From positions 100,481,001 through 100,545,000 of the forward strand of contig NC_134141.1 in NCBI RefSeq assembly GCF_033958435.1: a stretch of 64,000 nucleotides of DNA, given 5' to 3'. Position 1 is the stretch's first letter; each line of letters begins with the position of its first letter. The notes under the pieces were generated by a model. It had not been told where the DNA came from, ran no database searches, and saw only the letters and a list, made by a program, of their open reading frames with translations. Shown in pieces: positions 11,561 through 19,975 of the stretch. A program made the position numbers and the translations under genes. The DNA is from Carettochelys insculpta (taxonomy: Eukaryota > Chordata > Testudines > Carettochelyidae).

Positions 11561-13040
11561 ATTCTTTTGAACAGCAGTTTGACATCTTCTGATGAAAATT
11601 ATTTTCTGAATTGCTATGGCTGCATTTGCACAATATGGTGCTTCCCTTAATATTCTAATTTCCAGTTTTCTGGTCTTCACACAGTAAGTCACTGCTGAAC
11701 AAGATGAATAAATGTGCAGAACTTGCCAAGGGTTCAGAACTAATCTTTCGTTTTTATTAAACATGCTTGGCAGTTGTTATTATATAGTGCAAAATTACCT
11801 AATTGGGATACTTGAACATTTTCTAATAAATGATCTTCCCAAGAAGATGACATAGACAACCAATGACAAACTGCTTGTGGATGCTCTAAGTGGATCCAAA
11901 AGATGAATCTCTCAGGTCCGTAGCTTGCTATTCTTCCAAAAGTCTTCTTTGCTCCTCCTGGGAGTCCCTTTTAAATCTCCATTTGTCACCTCTGTACCTG
12001 TGTCCTGTTCAAGAATTTTCCCTGCTCCATTTCACCAGTCCCTCACACAGAAACTTGGTCAGACTGACTTTCCCAATCAGGAAGTTCAGTCCAGAGTACA
12101 GTTATTAAAGATAATGACGCTCCATCATATCTGGTCTGGAAGACACATGCCATAACCCCCATCAGCACATGGTGGATTCCACATTCATGCAGAGTCATCC
12201 TATGTTATGACAATTTCATCATAACTTCACAACTTATACAAGAATTTATAAGCCGTACATAGGTAGATTCCCAAAAATTATCACAGATGTAGATGTTTCA
12301 GACTTCATTTTATTCCAGTTTTCTTCCTGTTCTATTGAAAGTACCTTGTGTGGTATAGTGACATTAAATGTGATTAAATCATATAACAGGTAACTAGCAA
12401 TTTTAGGAGAAAGTAGCCTGTGTTCGTAAATACTCCTCTAGGGTAGGGATTGCGGAAAGGGGGACTGCCCCCTCCATGGACTATGCCCCTTTTCCTCTTG
12501 ACTCTTTAATGCATTAGATTTTGAAGGTTGGCGTGGGGTGGATTGGGAGGTCAATAGGTTTCCTTTGGATTTCACCACACAGTCTCACAGGGCAAAGCCT
12601 GGAATATTACTACTTGGTATGGAAAGCCTTCATAAGTGAATTTTGGTGGCAATCAATCACTGAGGAAGCCTCTTGCAATGTAGTTGATTCAGAATGTCCT
12701 GTATCCAGAAGCCACAGGAAGCAGGAGTGGAGGAATCCCTGATCTCTTTCATGACAGAGATACTCCTCCCAACCACATAGACTGTTCCACAAAGGAGGGA
12801 AGGGAGTATGCATATTCCCTTTCTGAATAAGGAAAGGTATTCAGATGTAAAGGGAGTCACTCCGAAAACTTCACTTAAGAGCTTTACATCGTTTAATTTG
12901 CAGCTATATCTTACCTGAATTACAGTATTCAATTAATAGCTATGGTTACAAGGTAATTCAAATCATAACCCTTGAACCCATTCACTGACAGAACTGGCAA
13001 GAATATATTCCTTTTCTGCAGGGCATTGTTGGCACATAAT

Positions 13041-13340
13041 AGCTGTGTCTACACGTGCATGCTACTTCGAAGTAGCAGCACTAACTTCGAAATAGCACCC
13101 GTCGCGGCTACACGCGTTGGGCGCTATTTCGAAGCTAACTTCGACGTTAGGCGGCGAGACGTCGAAGTCGCTAACCCCATGAGGGGATAGGAATAGCGCC
13201 CTACTTCGACGTTCAACGTTCAACATCGAAGTAGGGACAGTGTAGATGATCCGTGTCCCGCAACGTCGAAATTGCTGGGTCCTCCATGGCGGCCATCAGC
13301 TGGGGGGTTGAGAGACGCTCTCTCCAGCCCCTCAGCTCAC
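13041..13340. repeat. Left terminal and subterminal inverted-repeat arm of Harbinger
   Basis: Begins with the terminal inverted repeat and continues with clustered short inverted motifs such as CTACTTCGAAGTAG, CTATTTCGAAG and CGACGTT. These are likely binding sites for the element's own transposase or Myb-like protein. The same motifs occur in the short derivative at 780-1082 in reverse orientation. Confidence 0.7.
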
Positions 13341-13360
13341 TGGTGGCCGCGTGGAGCGGC

Positions 13361-13370
13361 CCCTTAAAGG
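13361..13370 (+). promoter_or_regulatory. Possible core promoter motif for the Myb-like gene
   Basis: CCCTTAAAGG followed by TCCCCTCCC lies about 90 bp before the ATG at 13458. Essentially the same block, in inverted orientation, lies about 80 bp before the transposase ATG (17414-17424) and recurs in the short derivative near 631. Shared placement before both genes suggests a transcription start region, but the function is inferred. Confidence 0.3.
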
Positions 13371-13457
13371 TCCCCTCCCCCGCCCTGACTCTGCAGGAAG
13401 CTGAGGCAACGTGCAGGCGGGCAGCCTGCACAGCCCTCAGCCCCCCACACAGCGGCG

Positions 13458-14088
13458 ATGGCTGCCCAGCAGCCCCCCCAGCGCCCCCAGGGGACCCCCC
13501 CCAAGGGGAGCCAGGGCAGCCAGCCCAGCCAGAGGGCCAGGCAGTCTGGGAAGCGGCAGCGGGGCCCCTCCTGGACGGAGGCAGAGCTGCGGGACCTGCT
13601 GGGGCTCTGGAGCGAGGAGGAGGTGCTCCAGGTAATGGGGAGCAAGAGGCGGAACGCGGATGCATTCGCTCGGCTGGCTGAGGGCCTGGCTGCCCGGGGT
13701 CACCCTGCCCGCACTCCGGACCATATCCGGAGTAAAGTCAAGGAGCTGCGGCAGGGTTACGCCCAGGCCCGGGCTGCGGCCAGCCGATCTGGGGCCGCCC
13801 CCGTCACTTGCCCCTTTTACAGGGAGCTCAGGGACATCCTGGGCTCCCGGCACACCTCCTCCCCTCCGGCCACCCTTGACACCTCGGCTGACGAGGCCCA
13901 GCAGGCCCTGCAGACGGAGTCCGCCCCGGAGGCCATCCCAGGGACATCGCGGCAGGAGGAGGAGGAGGAGGAGGAGGGGGGCTCCTCCTCTGCAGAATCC
14001 AGCCTGCAGATCCTCCTCCTGCCATCCCGGAGCAGCAGCAGGGCCTCCAACCCCCGGGGATCTCTGGACCGGTGGAGCGGACCCACAG
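13458..14088 (+). CDS. Harbinger trihelix/Myb-like DNA-binding protein, exon 1
   Basis: First exon of a predicted 392-residue protein encoded by the transposon. The ATG sits in a strong context (GCGGCGATGG). Residues 1-35 are basic and rich in Q, P and S. Residues about 37-128 form a trihelix or Myb/SANT-like domain (GPSWTEAELRDLLGLWSEEE, later RTPDHIRSKVKELRQGY and CPFYRELRDILG), expected to bind DNA. Then comes an S/T-rich linker with seven consecutive glutamates (167-173). The exon ends in the donor ACAG|GTAGGT after one base of codon 211, and exon 2 starts with the other two bases, so the phases fit. In this superfamily the Myb-like protein cooperates with the transposase encoded on the opposite strand. 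Unspliced, the frame stops at 14138; the intron model is preferred because the downstream frame continues as a clear helical domain. Confidence 0.8.
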
Positions 14089-14949
14089 GTAGGTACCCCT
14101 CTCTGGTGGATACCCCTGGGCTTGAGGGGCGGGGGTAACAGAGATGTGTCCAGGGCCCCCCACACGCTCACATGGCCATGGCCCCAAGGACACCAGGGCC
14201 ATGGCCCTCACAGCACTGCAGCCATCAGCCCCTGCCCCCCCACACCCTGCATGACAGTGCCATGCCCCATCCCCGGGCCAGGGGGGAGCGGAACCTCGAG
14301 GGGCCCCCGGCCGGAGGAGGTGGGACACCCCGCAGCAGCAGCATGTGATGGAGTGGGGGGAGTGCCAAAGGGAGACTCAGGCTACATATGAGCCACAAGA
14401 GCCGAAGAGCTCCCAGGGCCAAAGGAGGATCCTGGCGCTACAGCTGGCAGGTGATACCTCTGCCCTGAACAAACAGGAGGGAGGAGCCGAGCTGGCTTGG
14501 AATTGGGGGGCGAGGGTGGGGGCCACAGGTAGAGGCTAGGGGAAGGGAGAGCTGGTAGGCAGCCAGCCAGAGGAGGGGGAAAGCTGCATCCCAGAGGGGC
14601 CCGACTTGGGGTCTTCTCCCCACGACGGGTTGGAAGGACTGTCTCTCCCGACAGCTGGTGCTGTCACTCCTGCCAGAAACTGGCCATCTGAGGCCTAAGA
14701 AACCTCTCCTGCTCTCAGACCCTGCGGGCTGAAGTGAGAGTCGCTCCCACCAGGGGACGGGGTGCAGGGCAGGGGGACCCCTGAACCCCGTTCATCACAG
14801 CAGCATCTCCCGGGGACGGGGATGGGGAACCTGCAGCACAGGGCGGGGGGGACAGAGGCCACGGCTTGGGGCCCACACTAACGCCTGTCTCCATTCTTCT
14901 TTCCCCCCTCCTCTCCTGTGTCCTGCACCTGCACCTGCACCATCCGAAG
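14089..14949 (+). other. Intron of the Harbinger Myb-like gene
   Basis: 861 bp between donor GTAGGT (14089) and acceptor AAG at 14947-14949, which is preceded by a long pyrimidine tract (CTTCTTTCCCCCCTCCTCTCC). Joining at these sites keeps the frame open. Long open frames here on both strands result from high GC content. Confidence 0.65.
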
Positions 14950-15497
14950 GACCGGAAGAGAGCGCCGGCGAGGCCTCAATTGTCCCGGAGAGCCCTCCAG
15001 GACCATCGCTCCAGGGCAGCCCCTCGGCCGAGGAACCACTGGCCCAGCAGAGGGCAAGACGGCGGACCCCGCGCCTACTACCGACGACGGCCACGGACCC
15101 CCAGCTGCTGGCCATCCTCCGCCGGCAGCTGGAGGTGTCGGAGCAGCACCTCCAGCTGCAGGAGCGGGCCCTGGCCTGGCGCCAGGAGGCATGGGGGGCC
15201 TATATCCAGACATTTAACCGCCTGGTTGAATACCTGGCCCCCCATGCCGCGCCGGCCCAGCCATCGCCTGCCCCGCCCGCTCCTGCAGCCCCACCACCAG
15301 CTGCTCCGGCCGTCGCCGGGCCGTCCGCCGTCGCCCCACCACCTACCCGCGAGGGCCACAGCGCCGAGGGACCCCTGGAGCCACCTGAGACTCGCCAGCA
15401 CCGATACCTTCCGGTCCAGCCCACTCCCACCCAGCCGCAGACCAGACTGCAGGCACGGCGGGGCTCCCGGCCGGGCACGCCCAGTGCCGGGCTCTAG
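14950..15497 (+). CDS. Harbinger trihelix/Myb-like DNA-binding protein, exon 2
   Basis: Second exon, residues 211-392, ending at the TAG at 15495-15497. It starts with an acidic segment (PEESAGEAS), then a basic patch (RARRRTPRLL) that could serve as a nuclear signal. A strongly helical stretch follows at about residues 257-306 (LRRQLEVSEQHLQLQERALA, then TFNRLVEYL), the type of C-terminal coiled helix these proteins use for self-association or transposase contact. The last ~85 residues are rich in P and A. Splice phase with exon 1 is exact. There is no frameshift or internal stop, so the gene looks intact. The acceptor AG is somewhat far from its pyrimidine tract, which is the weakest point of the model. 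Confidence 0.75.
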
Positions 15498-15736
15498 GGT
15501 CGAGGGGCCCGGGACGTGGCCCCCCCCTTGTTGTTGTGTATATAGTTGGACTGTTTTTTTTTGGTGCCCCCGTTTGCCCCATCCCCCCCATGTAAATAGT
15601 TCTCCCCGTTCTCCTCCCTGGTTTTCTTTTTGGTTGATGGCGCACACTTGTTTGCTTTGTTGTTGTATTGTTTTATTTGTGCACATCTTGCTTTTGTTGA
15701 ACGTTTGTCCCTACTTTTTGGTTTGTGTTTGACATA

Positions 15737-15742
15737 TTTATT
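15737..15742 (-). terminator. Probable polyadenylation signal of the Harbinger transposase gene
   Basis: AATAAA on the - strand, about 175 bp past the transposase stop codon at 15918. The two genes converge here, so this interval also holds the 3' UTR of the Myb-like gene, for which I see no canonical signal. Confidence 0.45.
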
Positions 15743-15917
15743 GAAAAAAAAAAAAAGTTTCTGAAAGACAAAAAATAAGTTTACGTTCAGCCACAAGTTC
15801 GTGCTGTCATTTGGCCAGGACAAGTGGTGGGGGGGCGGGGGGGGTGCTCCATGGTGTGGGCGTTGGGGCAGGAGTGTGGGGGAGGAAGGGGCGGGCAGTA
15901 GGGGGCCTGGGCAGAGT

Positions 15918-16676
15918 TCACCCCGCGGCCTGTTGGTCGAAGTGGGCCCGCAGGGCCTCCCGGACCCGGGTCCCCTCGGGGTCCACCTGCCGACTGGGGG
16001 CAGTAGGTGGCTGTACGTGTGCCCTGCCGGCCTCCGTGGCCCAGCCCTGCAGAAAGGTCTCCCCCTTGCTCTCCACGAGGTTGTGCAGGGCGCAGCAGGC
16101 ACCCACAATCTGGGGGATGTTGTTGGGGCCCGCATCCAGGCGGGTCAGGAGACATCGCCAGCGTCCCTTGAGGCGGCCAAATGAGCGCTCCACCACCTGG
16201 CGTGCACGGTTCAGGCACTCGTTGAAGCGCTCCTGGCTAGCGGAGAGATGGCCCGTGTAGGGGTGCATGAGCCACGGCCGGAGGGGGTATGCCGCATCTG
16301 CGATGACGCAGAAGGGCATGGTGGTGTCCCCCAGAGGGATCTCCCGCTGGGGGATGTAGGTCCCCGCCTCCAGCCGGCGGCACAGGCCCGAGTTCCGAAA
16401 AACCCGGGCGTCGTGGGTGCTGCCAGGCCAGCCCACGTAAATGTCCTGGAAATGTCCCCGGCTGTCCACCAAGGCCTGCAGGATGACAGAATGGTAGCCC
16501 TTCCGATTGAGGTATCGTCCTCCACTGTGGTGCGGGGCGCGGATGGGGATGTGAGTCCCATCCAGAGCCCTGAAGCAGTTGGGGAAGCCCAGGGTGGCAA
16601 AGGCGGCGACAGTGGCATGTGGGTCCCCCAGCCTCACGAGCCTGTGTAGGAGCATGGCATTAATGGCACGCACGAC
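15918..16676 (-). CDS. Harbinger DDE transposase, exon 2 (catalytic)
   Basis: Encodes residues 169-420 of a predicted 420-residue transposase that cuts and rejoins the transposon ends in the nucleus. The exon follows the acceptor CTGCAG|GT. It holds the DDE_Tnp_4-type nuclease domain: FRALDGTHIPI with candidate catalytic D207; GWPGSTHDARVF with candidate D257; ADAAYPLRPWLM; and RARQVVERSFGRLKGRW with candidate E331. The D-D spacing is about 50 and the D-E spacing about 74. The block GACCALHNL-like (CCALHNLVES) near the end is typical of the HARBI1 relatives. No stop or frameshift interrupts it and all three candidate residues are present, so catalytic ability is plausible but untested. Confidence 0.9.
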   Translation of the reverse strand, partial: VVRAINAMLLHRLVRLGDPHATVAAFATLGFPNCFRALDGTHIPIRAPHHSGGRYLNRKGYHSVILQALVDSRGHFQDIYVGWPGSTHDARVFRNSGLCRRLEAGTYIPQREIPLGDTTMPFCVIADAAYPLRPWLMHPYTGHLSASQERFNECLNRARQVVERSFGRLKGRWRCLLTRLDAGPNNIPQIVGACCALHNLVESKGETFLQGWATEAGRAHVQPPTAPSRQVDPEGTRVREALRAHFDQQAAG

Positions 16677-16832
16677 CTGCAGAGAAAGCACATGGGACAG
16701 CCCCAATGAGGGGTGAGCAGGGTGTGCGTGGCCCTGCCCTGCCCTGCCCTGGCCCCCCTGCCCTGCCCTGGCCCCCCTGCTCTGCCCTGGCCCCCCTGCC
16801 CTGGCCTGGCCTCCCCCTGTGGGTTCTCCTAC
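16677..16832 (-). other. In-frame intron of the Harbinger transposase gene
   Basis: On the - strand the exon ATGGAG is followed by the donor GTAGGAG, and the acceptor TTTCTCTGCAG precedes GTCGTGCGTGCC. The 156-bp intron is a multiple of three and has no stop, so an unspliced message would insert 52 G/A/R/Q-rich residues. The inserted part has no transposase similarity, while removing it joins two conserved-looking blocks (FMEV and VRAINAM), so splicing is favoured. Confidence 0.75.
16733..16816 (+). repeat. Minisatellite inside the transposase intron
   Basis: Imperfect tandem array of units close to CCTGCCCTGCCCTGGCCCCC. It fills most of the intron and accounts for the G/A/Q/R-rich translation of that segment. 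Confidence 0.75.
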
Positions 16833-17290
16833 CTCCATGAAGACAGCCTCGACGGTGGCCTTTCCGACACCAAACTGCTGTCCCACGGATCGGTAGCTGT
16901 CCGGAGTGGCCAGCTTCCAGACAGCGATGCCGACCCGTTTCTCCACAGGGAGGGCACGCCGCATGGCAGTGTCCCGGTGCCTGAGTGCGGGGGTGAGCCA
17001 CTGGCACAGCTCCAGGAATGTCTGGCGGGTCATCCTGAAGTTCCTGAGCCAGTGGTCGTCGTCCCACTCCCCAAGCACCAGCCGCTCCCACCAGTCGGTG
17101 CTGGTGGGGTAGCTCCACAGCCGCCGGCGTGTGAGGCGGGGGGTGGAGCGGGGTGCTGCAGGGGTAGGGGTTGAGCCCTGCTGCCCTGGGGGCATCTCCT
17201 CCCCTGGGGCAAGAAGGTACTCAGCTGCCTCCCACATGGCATGGGCCAGGGCAAGCCCTGCTCCTGCCGGGAGGGCTGGGTGGACCTCTA

Positions 17291-17328
<38 letters not shown>

Positions 17329-17336
17329 GGGTCCAT
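16833..17336 (-). CDS. Harbinger DDE transposase, exon 1
   Basis: Encodes residues 1-168. The start at 17336 is the first ATG, with G at -3 and +4. The protein opens MDP followed by 12 glutamines, all CAG codons, then an A/P-rich region. Residues ~70-125 (RLWSYPTSTDWWERLVLGEW, then FRMTRQTFLELCQWL) match the N-terminal region of Harbinger/HARBI1-type transposases, and residues ~130-165 (VEKRVGIAVWKLATPDSYRS, then FGVGKATVEAVFMEV) form the helix-turn-helix-like segment before the catalytic domain. Phase 0 junction with exon 2. The related start is still visible in the deleted copy at 718. The CAG run is a pure repeat and likely varies in length between copies. Confidence 0.88.
17291..17327 (-). 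repeat. (CAG)12 trinucleotide repeat in the transposase start
   Basis: Twelve uninterrupted CTG units on the + strand, read as CAG on the coding strand, giving a 12-residue glutamine tract right after MDP. Confidence 0.95.
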
Positions 17337-17413
17337 GACTGCGGCGCCCGGGGTCTGTGTGCCTATGGCTCCTCAGACCGCGTGCTGTGCAGGCTGAGTG
17401 TATGTAGGAGGGG

Positions 17414-17424
17414 CCCTTTAAGGG
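17414..17424 (-). promoter_or_regulatory. Possible core promoter motif for the transposase gene
   Basis: CCCTTTAAGGG on the + strand, reading CCCTTAAAGGGCCCCTCC on the coding strand. It mirrors the CCCTTAAAGG block before the Myb-like gene and lies about 80 bp upstream of the transposase ATG. Inferred only from the symmetric arrangement. Confidence 0.3.
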
Positions 17425-17774
17425 AGCGGCTAGCTGTTGCCCCGGAAGCACTAGTCCGCCCGTTGACCCTGTCTGCAGCTGTGCCTGGCATCCCTATTTC
17501 GATGTGTGCTACTTTGACGTGTAGACGTTCCCTCGCTGCGCCTATTTCGATGTTGGGCTGAGCAACGTCGAAGTTGAACATCGACGTTGCCGGCCCTGGA
17601 GGACGTGTAGACGTTATTCATCGAAATAGGCTATTTCGATGTTGGCTTCACGTGTAGACATAGCCAATACCATATATAATGTTGCTGGAAGTGTACAAGA
17701 ATGTGCCTTTGGTCTTGTAACTAACTAACATGGTTAGGTCCAATGATGATATCCCCAGAATAAATATATGGACA

Positions 17775-18365
17775 GAGTTGGCAGCCCTGATACTATTTAC
17801 ATTAGACAGACTGGGCAAAACCTTCTCCAAAGAATAAATGGACACGGCGCAGACATCAAGAAACTCAATACACATAAGCCTGACAGTGAACACTTCAGTG
17901 GAATGGGCCATACTGTTAAACACCTGAGAATTTGTGTCCTGCAACAGTGGATTTAACAACAGATTAGAGCATGAGATTTCTGAGTTAGAGTACATATTCA
18001 ATTTTGACACATTAATGTGGTATGAACAGAGACATCAACTACCTCCTGCATTACAAGGACTGTTTTCCTTCCTTTGATGCTCGTAATTATCTCAGACAGG
18101 ACAATTAACATCCCCCCACCTCTCACCCACTTCCTTCTATCCTATTTGATTTGTCAGTTTTTATTGCATTTTTTTTTCTTTTTGGTCCTCTGTACTTATA
18201 TATGTCAGTCTGTATTGGAAATGAAATTGATCTGAAGAAGCGGGCCTGTCCCACGAAAGCTCATCACTGAATAAATCATTTTGTTAGTCTTTAAAGTGCT
18301 ACATTTCTGCTGCTTTGTTTTGCTGGAGTACAGACTAACATGGCTACCTCTCTGTTGCTATTCTA
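17775..18365 (+). mobile_element. Penelope-like retroelement, 3' end with GIY-YIG remnant
   Basis: The open frame from about 17768 reads SPDTIYIRQTGQNLLQRING followed by HKPDSEHFSGMGH, which is the GIY-YIG endonuclease domain of Penelope-like elements. The YIG core has become YIR, and stops follow soon after the motif. The 3' tail contains CTGAAGAAGCGGGCCTGTCC, ACGAAAGCTCATCAC and TTAGTCTTTAAAGTGCTAC and ends near GACTAACATGGCTACC. The same tail occurs on the - strand at 47088-47690. 5'-truncated and dead. Confidence 0.8.
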
Positions 18366-19807
18366 CATGAGGAGGTTTAGCTAGTACTGCTATCAAAGCA
18401 ACCCCCTTCTGATGCAAACATCTCCCAAGATGTGCCTTCTGAAGGCCATAGGAAGGATGAGGGACACTTGGGGTCTCCTGTCCATGGGGATGGGAGACTC
18501 AGCTGTACTTTGTCCAGGAATATGATTATAAATGAGATGCATGCCAGAAACCAACGTACAGTATTTTCTTTGAAGTGAAACAATAATGATGGTGCTCATG
18601 AGCTCACGAGTTGGCTAATATGCATGTGTACTACTGCCCTCTATTGGTCAGACTCCAGTATATGTGTAGTCTCTAATCTGTTTACACCTAAAGAAGATTC
18701 TCCTTTAATTTGAACAGCAGGAGGCTATGTTGGTGGAACAAGAGCTTCTAGGATGTAACCACAAATTTGTTACAGTACTTCACACATACTGCTTTCCATT
18801 TATAGAGCTCATTGAAACTTCTCTAAGTATTCCCATCTCTCTCTCTCTTTTTAGAATTTGATATACCAATTCAGATTTCCTTATCTTATTTTAGCTAAAA
18901 ATGGGCATAGATTAAGACTGTCAACTTTGCTTTATTCTATAATATTAAAAGTAGCAGCTTTTAATCATTACCAGAAATATTAATGACATGCCAATTTTTA
19001 CATCTCAAATATGCTTCTAATTTTCCCAGTGAAAGGCTAATTGTTGGTGATATCTTAATTTTCTTTTCTTTTATATAGTTAATGCCAAAATGCAAGGTTA
19101 TGATCCTGAACTGAATATTTCCCAGATGTGTGGCAAGGTAAAAGGTGGAACAGCTAACAGAACTTGACTTCCTATCCATGTTAGCCTAGCTTAGGTGATT
19201 TTTGAGTCAAGCTTAATTAGCCAGTAAGACCCCCGCAAGCCGTCACCTCCCCAGCTGCCTGAGATGAAAGGTTAGAACTAGTGTAGATGTAACATATTCC
19301 ACATGTTGGAAGAGTCAGCTGTCACTGTGTCCTTACACATAGTTTATGTAGCCCTATTAACCACTTTCTTGTCAAAAGTCAGTGATCTTTTAAGACTTAA
19401 ATTCTTCCAGTACATTTACAGATTCAAGGCCTGTTTCTGTTTCCACTCAAGGTCCTTCCAGTCCTAGTATTCTCTGAGTCTATGATGTCAATTGCAAAAC
19501 TCCCTGAGCTTCATTTAGAAAACATTTGACCCAATGTTTGGAAGGTATGAGCATCCTTAACTTTCATTACCCTTCATGCTCGCAGAAGTCACATGGCACC
19601 TTGCAGGAGCATCTTAATGAAAGATGAATGAAGACTGGAAAGAATCAAGATCTGGATTATGAAGGTTTTAATAAAATACCAGCAACACTGGAATTCTGAA
19701 CATAGAAATCAAAGATTATTCTTGGCTGACTTAAAGTATAAGTTCATAAAGACAACCATTAGTAGGAAGCTGCAAAATCTAGTAGATAGACTAATAGACT
19801 AAGATTC
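18366..19807. other. Intron 1 DNA, one CR1 tail scrap
   Basis: No gene is supported. At about 19448-19488 a 40-bp piece (CTCAAGGTCCTTCCAGTCC and a following TCTATGAT) resembles the terminal CR1 3' end. Confidence 0.4.
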
Positions 19808-19975
19808 AGTAAATCTGGCTTGTATCTCCAACTTTGTCACTATCCTATTAGGTGACCTTAAGTGTGTCACTTCACTAATATGTGCCTCATTTCCCTCATC
19901 ATTAAAATGAGGACAATGGCACTGACCTAATTTTTAAAGTATTTTGAGATCTACTGATGAAAAGTACAACATAAA
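19808..19975 (+). mobile_element. MIR SINE
   Basis: Recognisable MIR body: TTTGTCACTATCC, GGTGACCTTAAGTGTGTCAC, GTGCCTCATTTCCCTCATC, TTAAAATGAGGACAATGGC and TTTTGAGATCTACTGATG follow in the canonical order. An ancient insertion shared in type with other amniotes. Confidence 0.8.

Larger units (their letters stand above)
9111..13037. other. Intron 1 DNA, mostly unrecognised
   Basis: No gene is supported. It holds a purine-rich tract at about 9410-9502 (AG-rich, low complexity) and a probable MIR fragment at 11470-11560. The rest is AT-rich and apparently unique. Confidence 0.4.
13041..17665. mobile_element. Autonomous-looking PIF/Harbinger DNA transposon
   Basis: A complete 4,625-bp element. 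The left end reads AGCTGTGTCTACACGTG and the right end, reverse-complemented, GGCTATGTCTACACGTG, so 15 of 17 terminal bases pair. AAT at 13038-13040 and 17666-17668 is the 3-bp target duplication typical in length for Harbinger. It carries two convergent genes: a trihelix/Myb-like DNA-binding protein on + and a DDE transposase on -, the standard two-protein set for this superfamily, where the Myb-like partner helps the transposase reach the nucleus and the element ends. Both genes have one intron with matching phases and no premature stop. The interior is GC-rich, unlike the AT-rich intron around it. The subterminal arms (about 13041-13340 and 17400-17665) contain many CTTCGAAGT/ATCGAAAT repeats in both orientations. 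Confidence 0.93.

Noticed and set aside
13437..14171. 244-codon open frame on the - strand, and the 243-codon + frame at 13660-14391
   Set aside because: Both overlap the Myb-like exon in other frames. The region is very GC-rich, which keeps antisense and shifted frames open by chance; neither shows a domain.
14866..15732. 288-codon open frame on the + strand
   Set aside because: It overlaps exon 2 of the Myb-like gene in another frame, is rich in R and P as expected for GC-rich shadow translation, and its end runs through a T-rich 3' UTR as artificial hydrophobic residues.
15078..16260. Other long frames around 15.1-16.3 kb on both strands
   Set aside because: Shadows of the Harbinger genes. 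Only the frame with the DDE motifs and the frame with the helical C-terminal domain fit splice phases.
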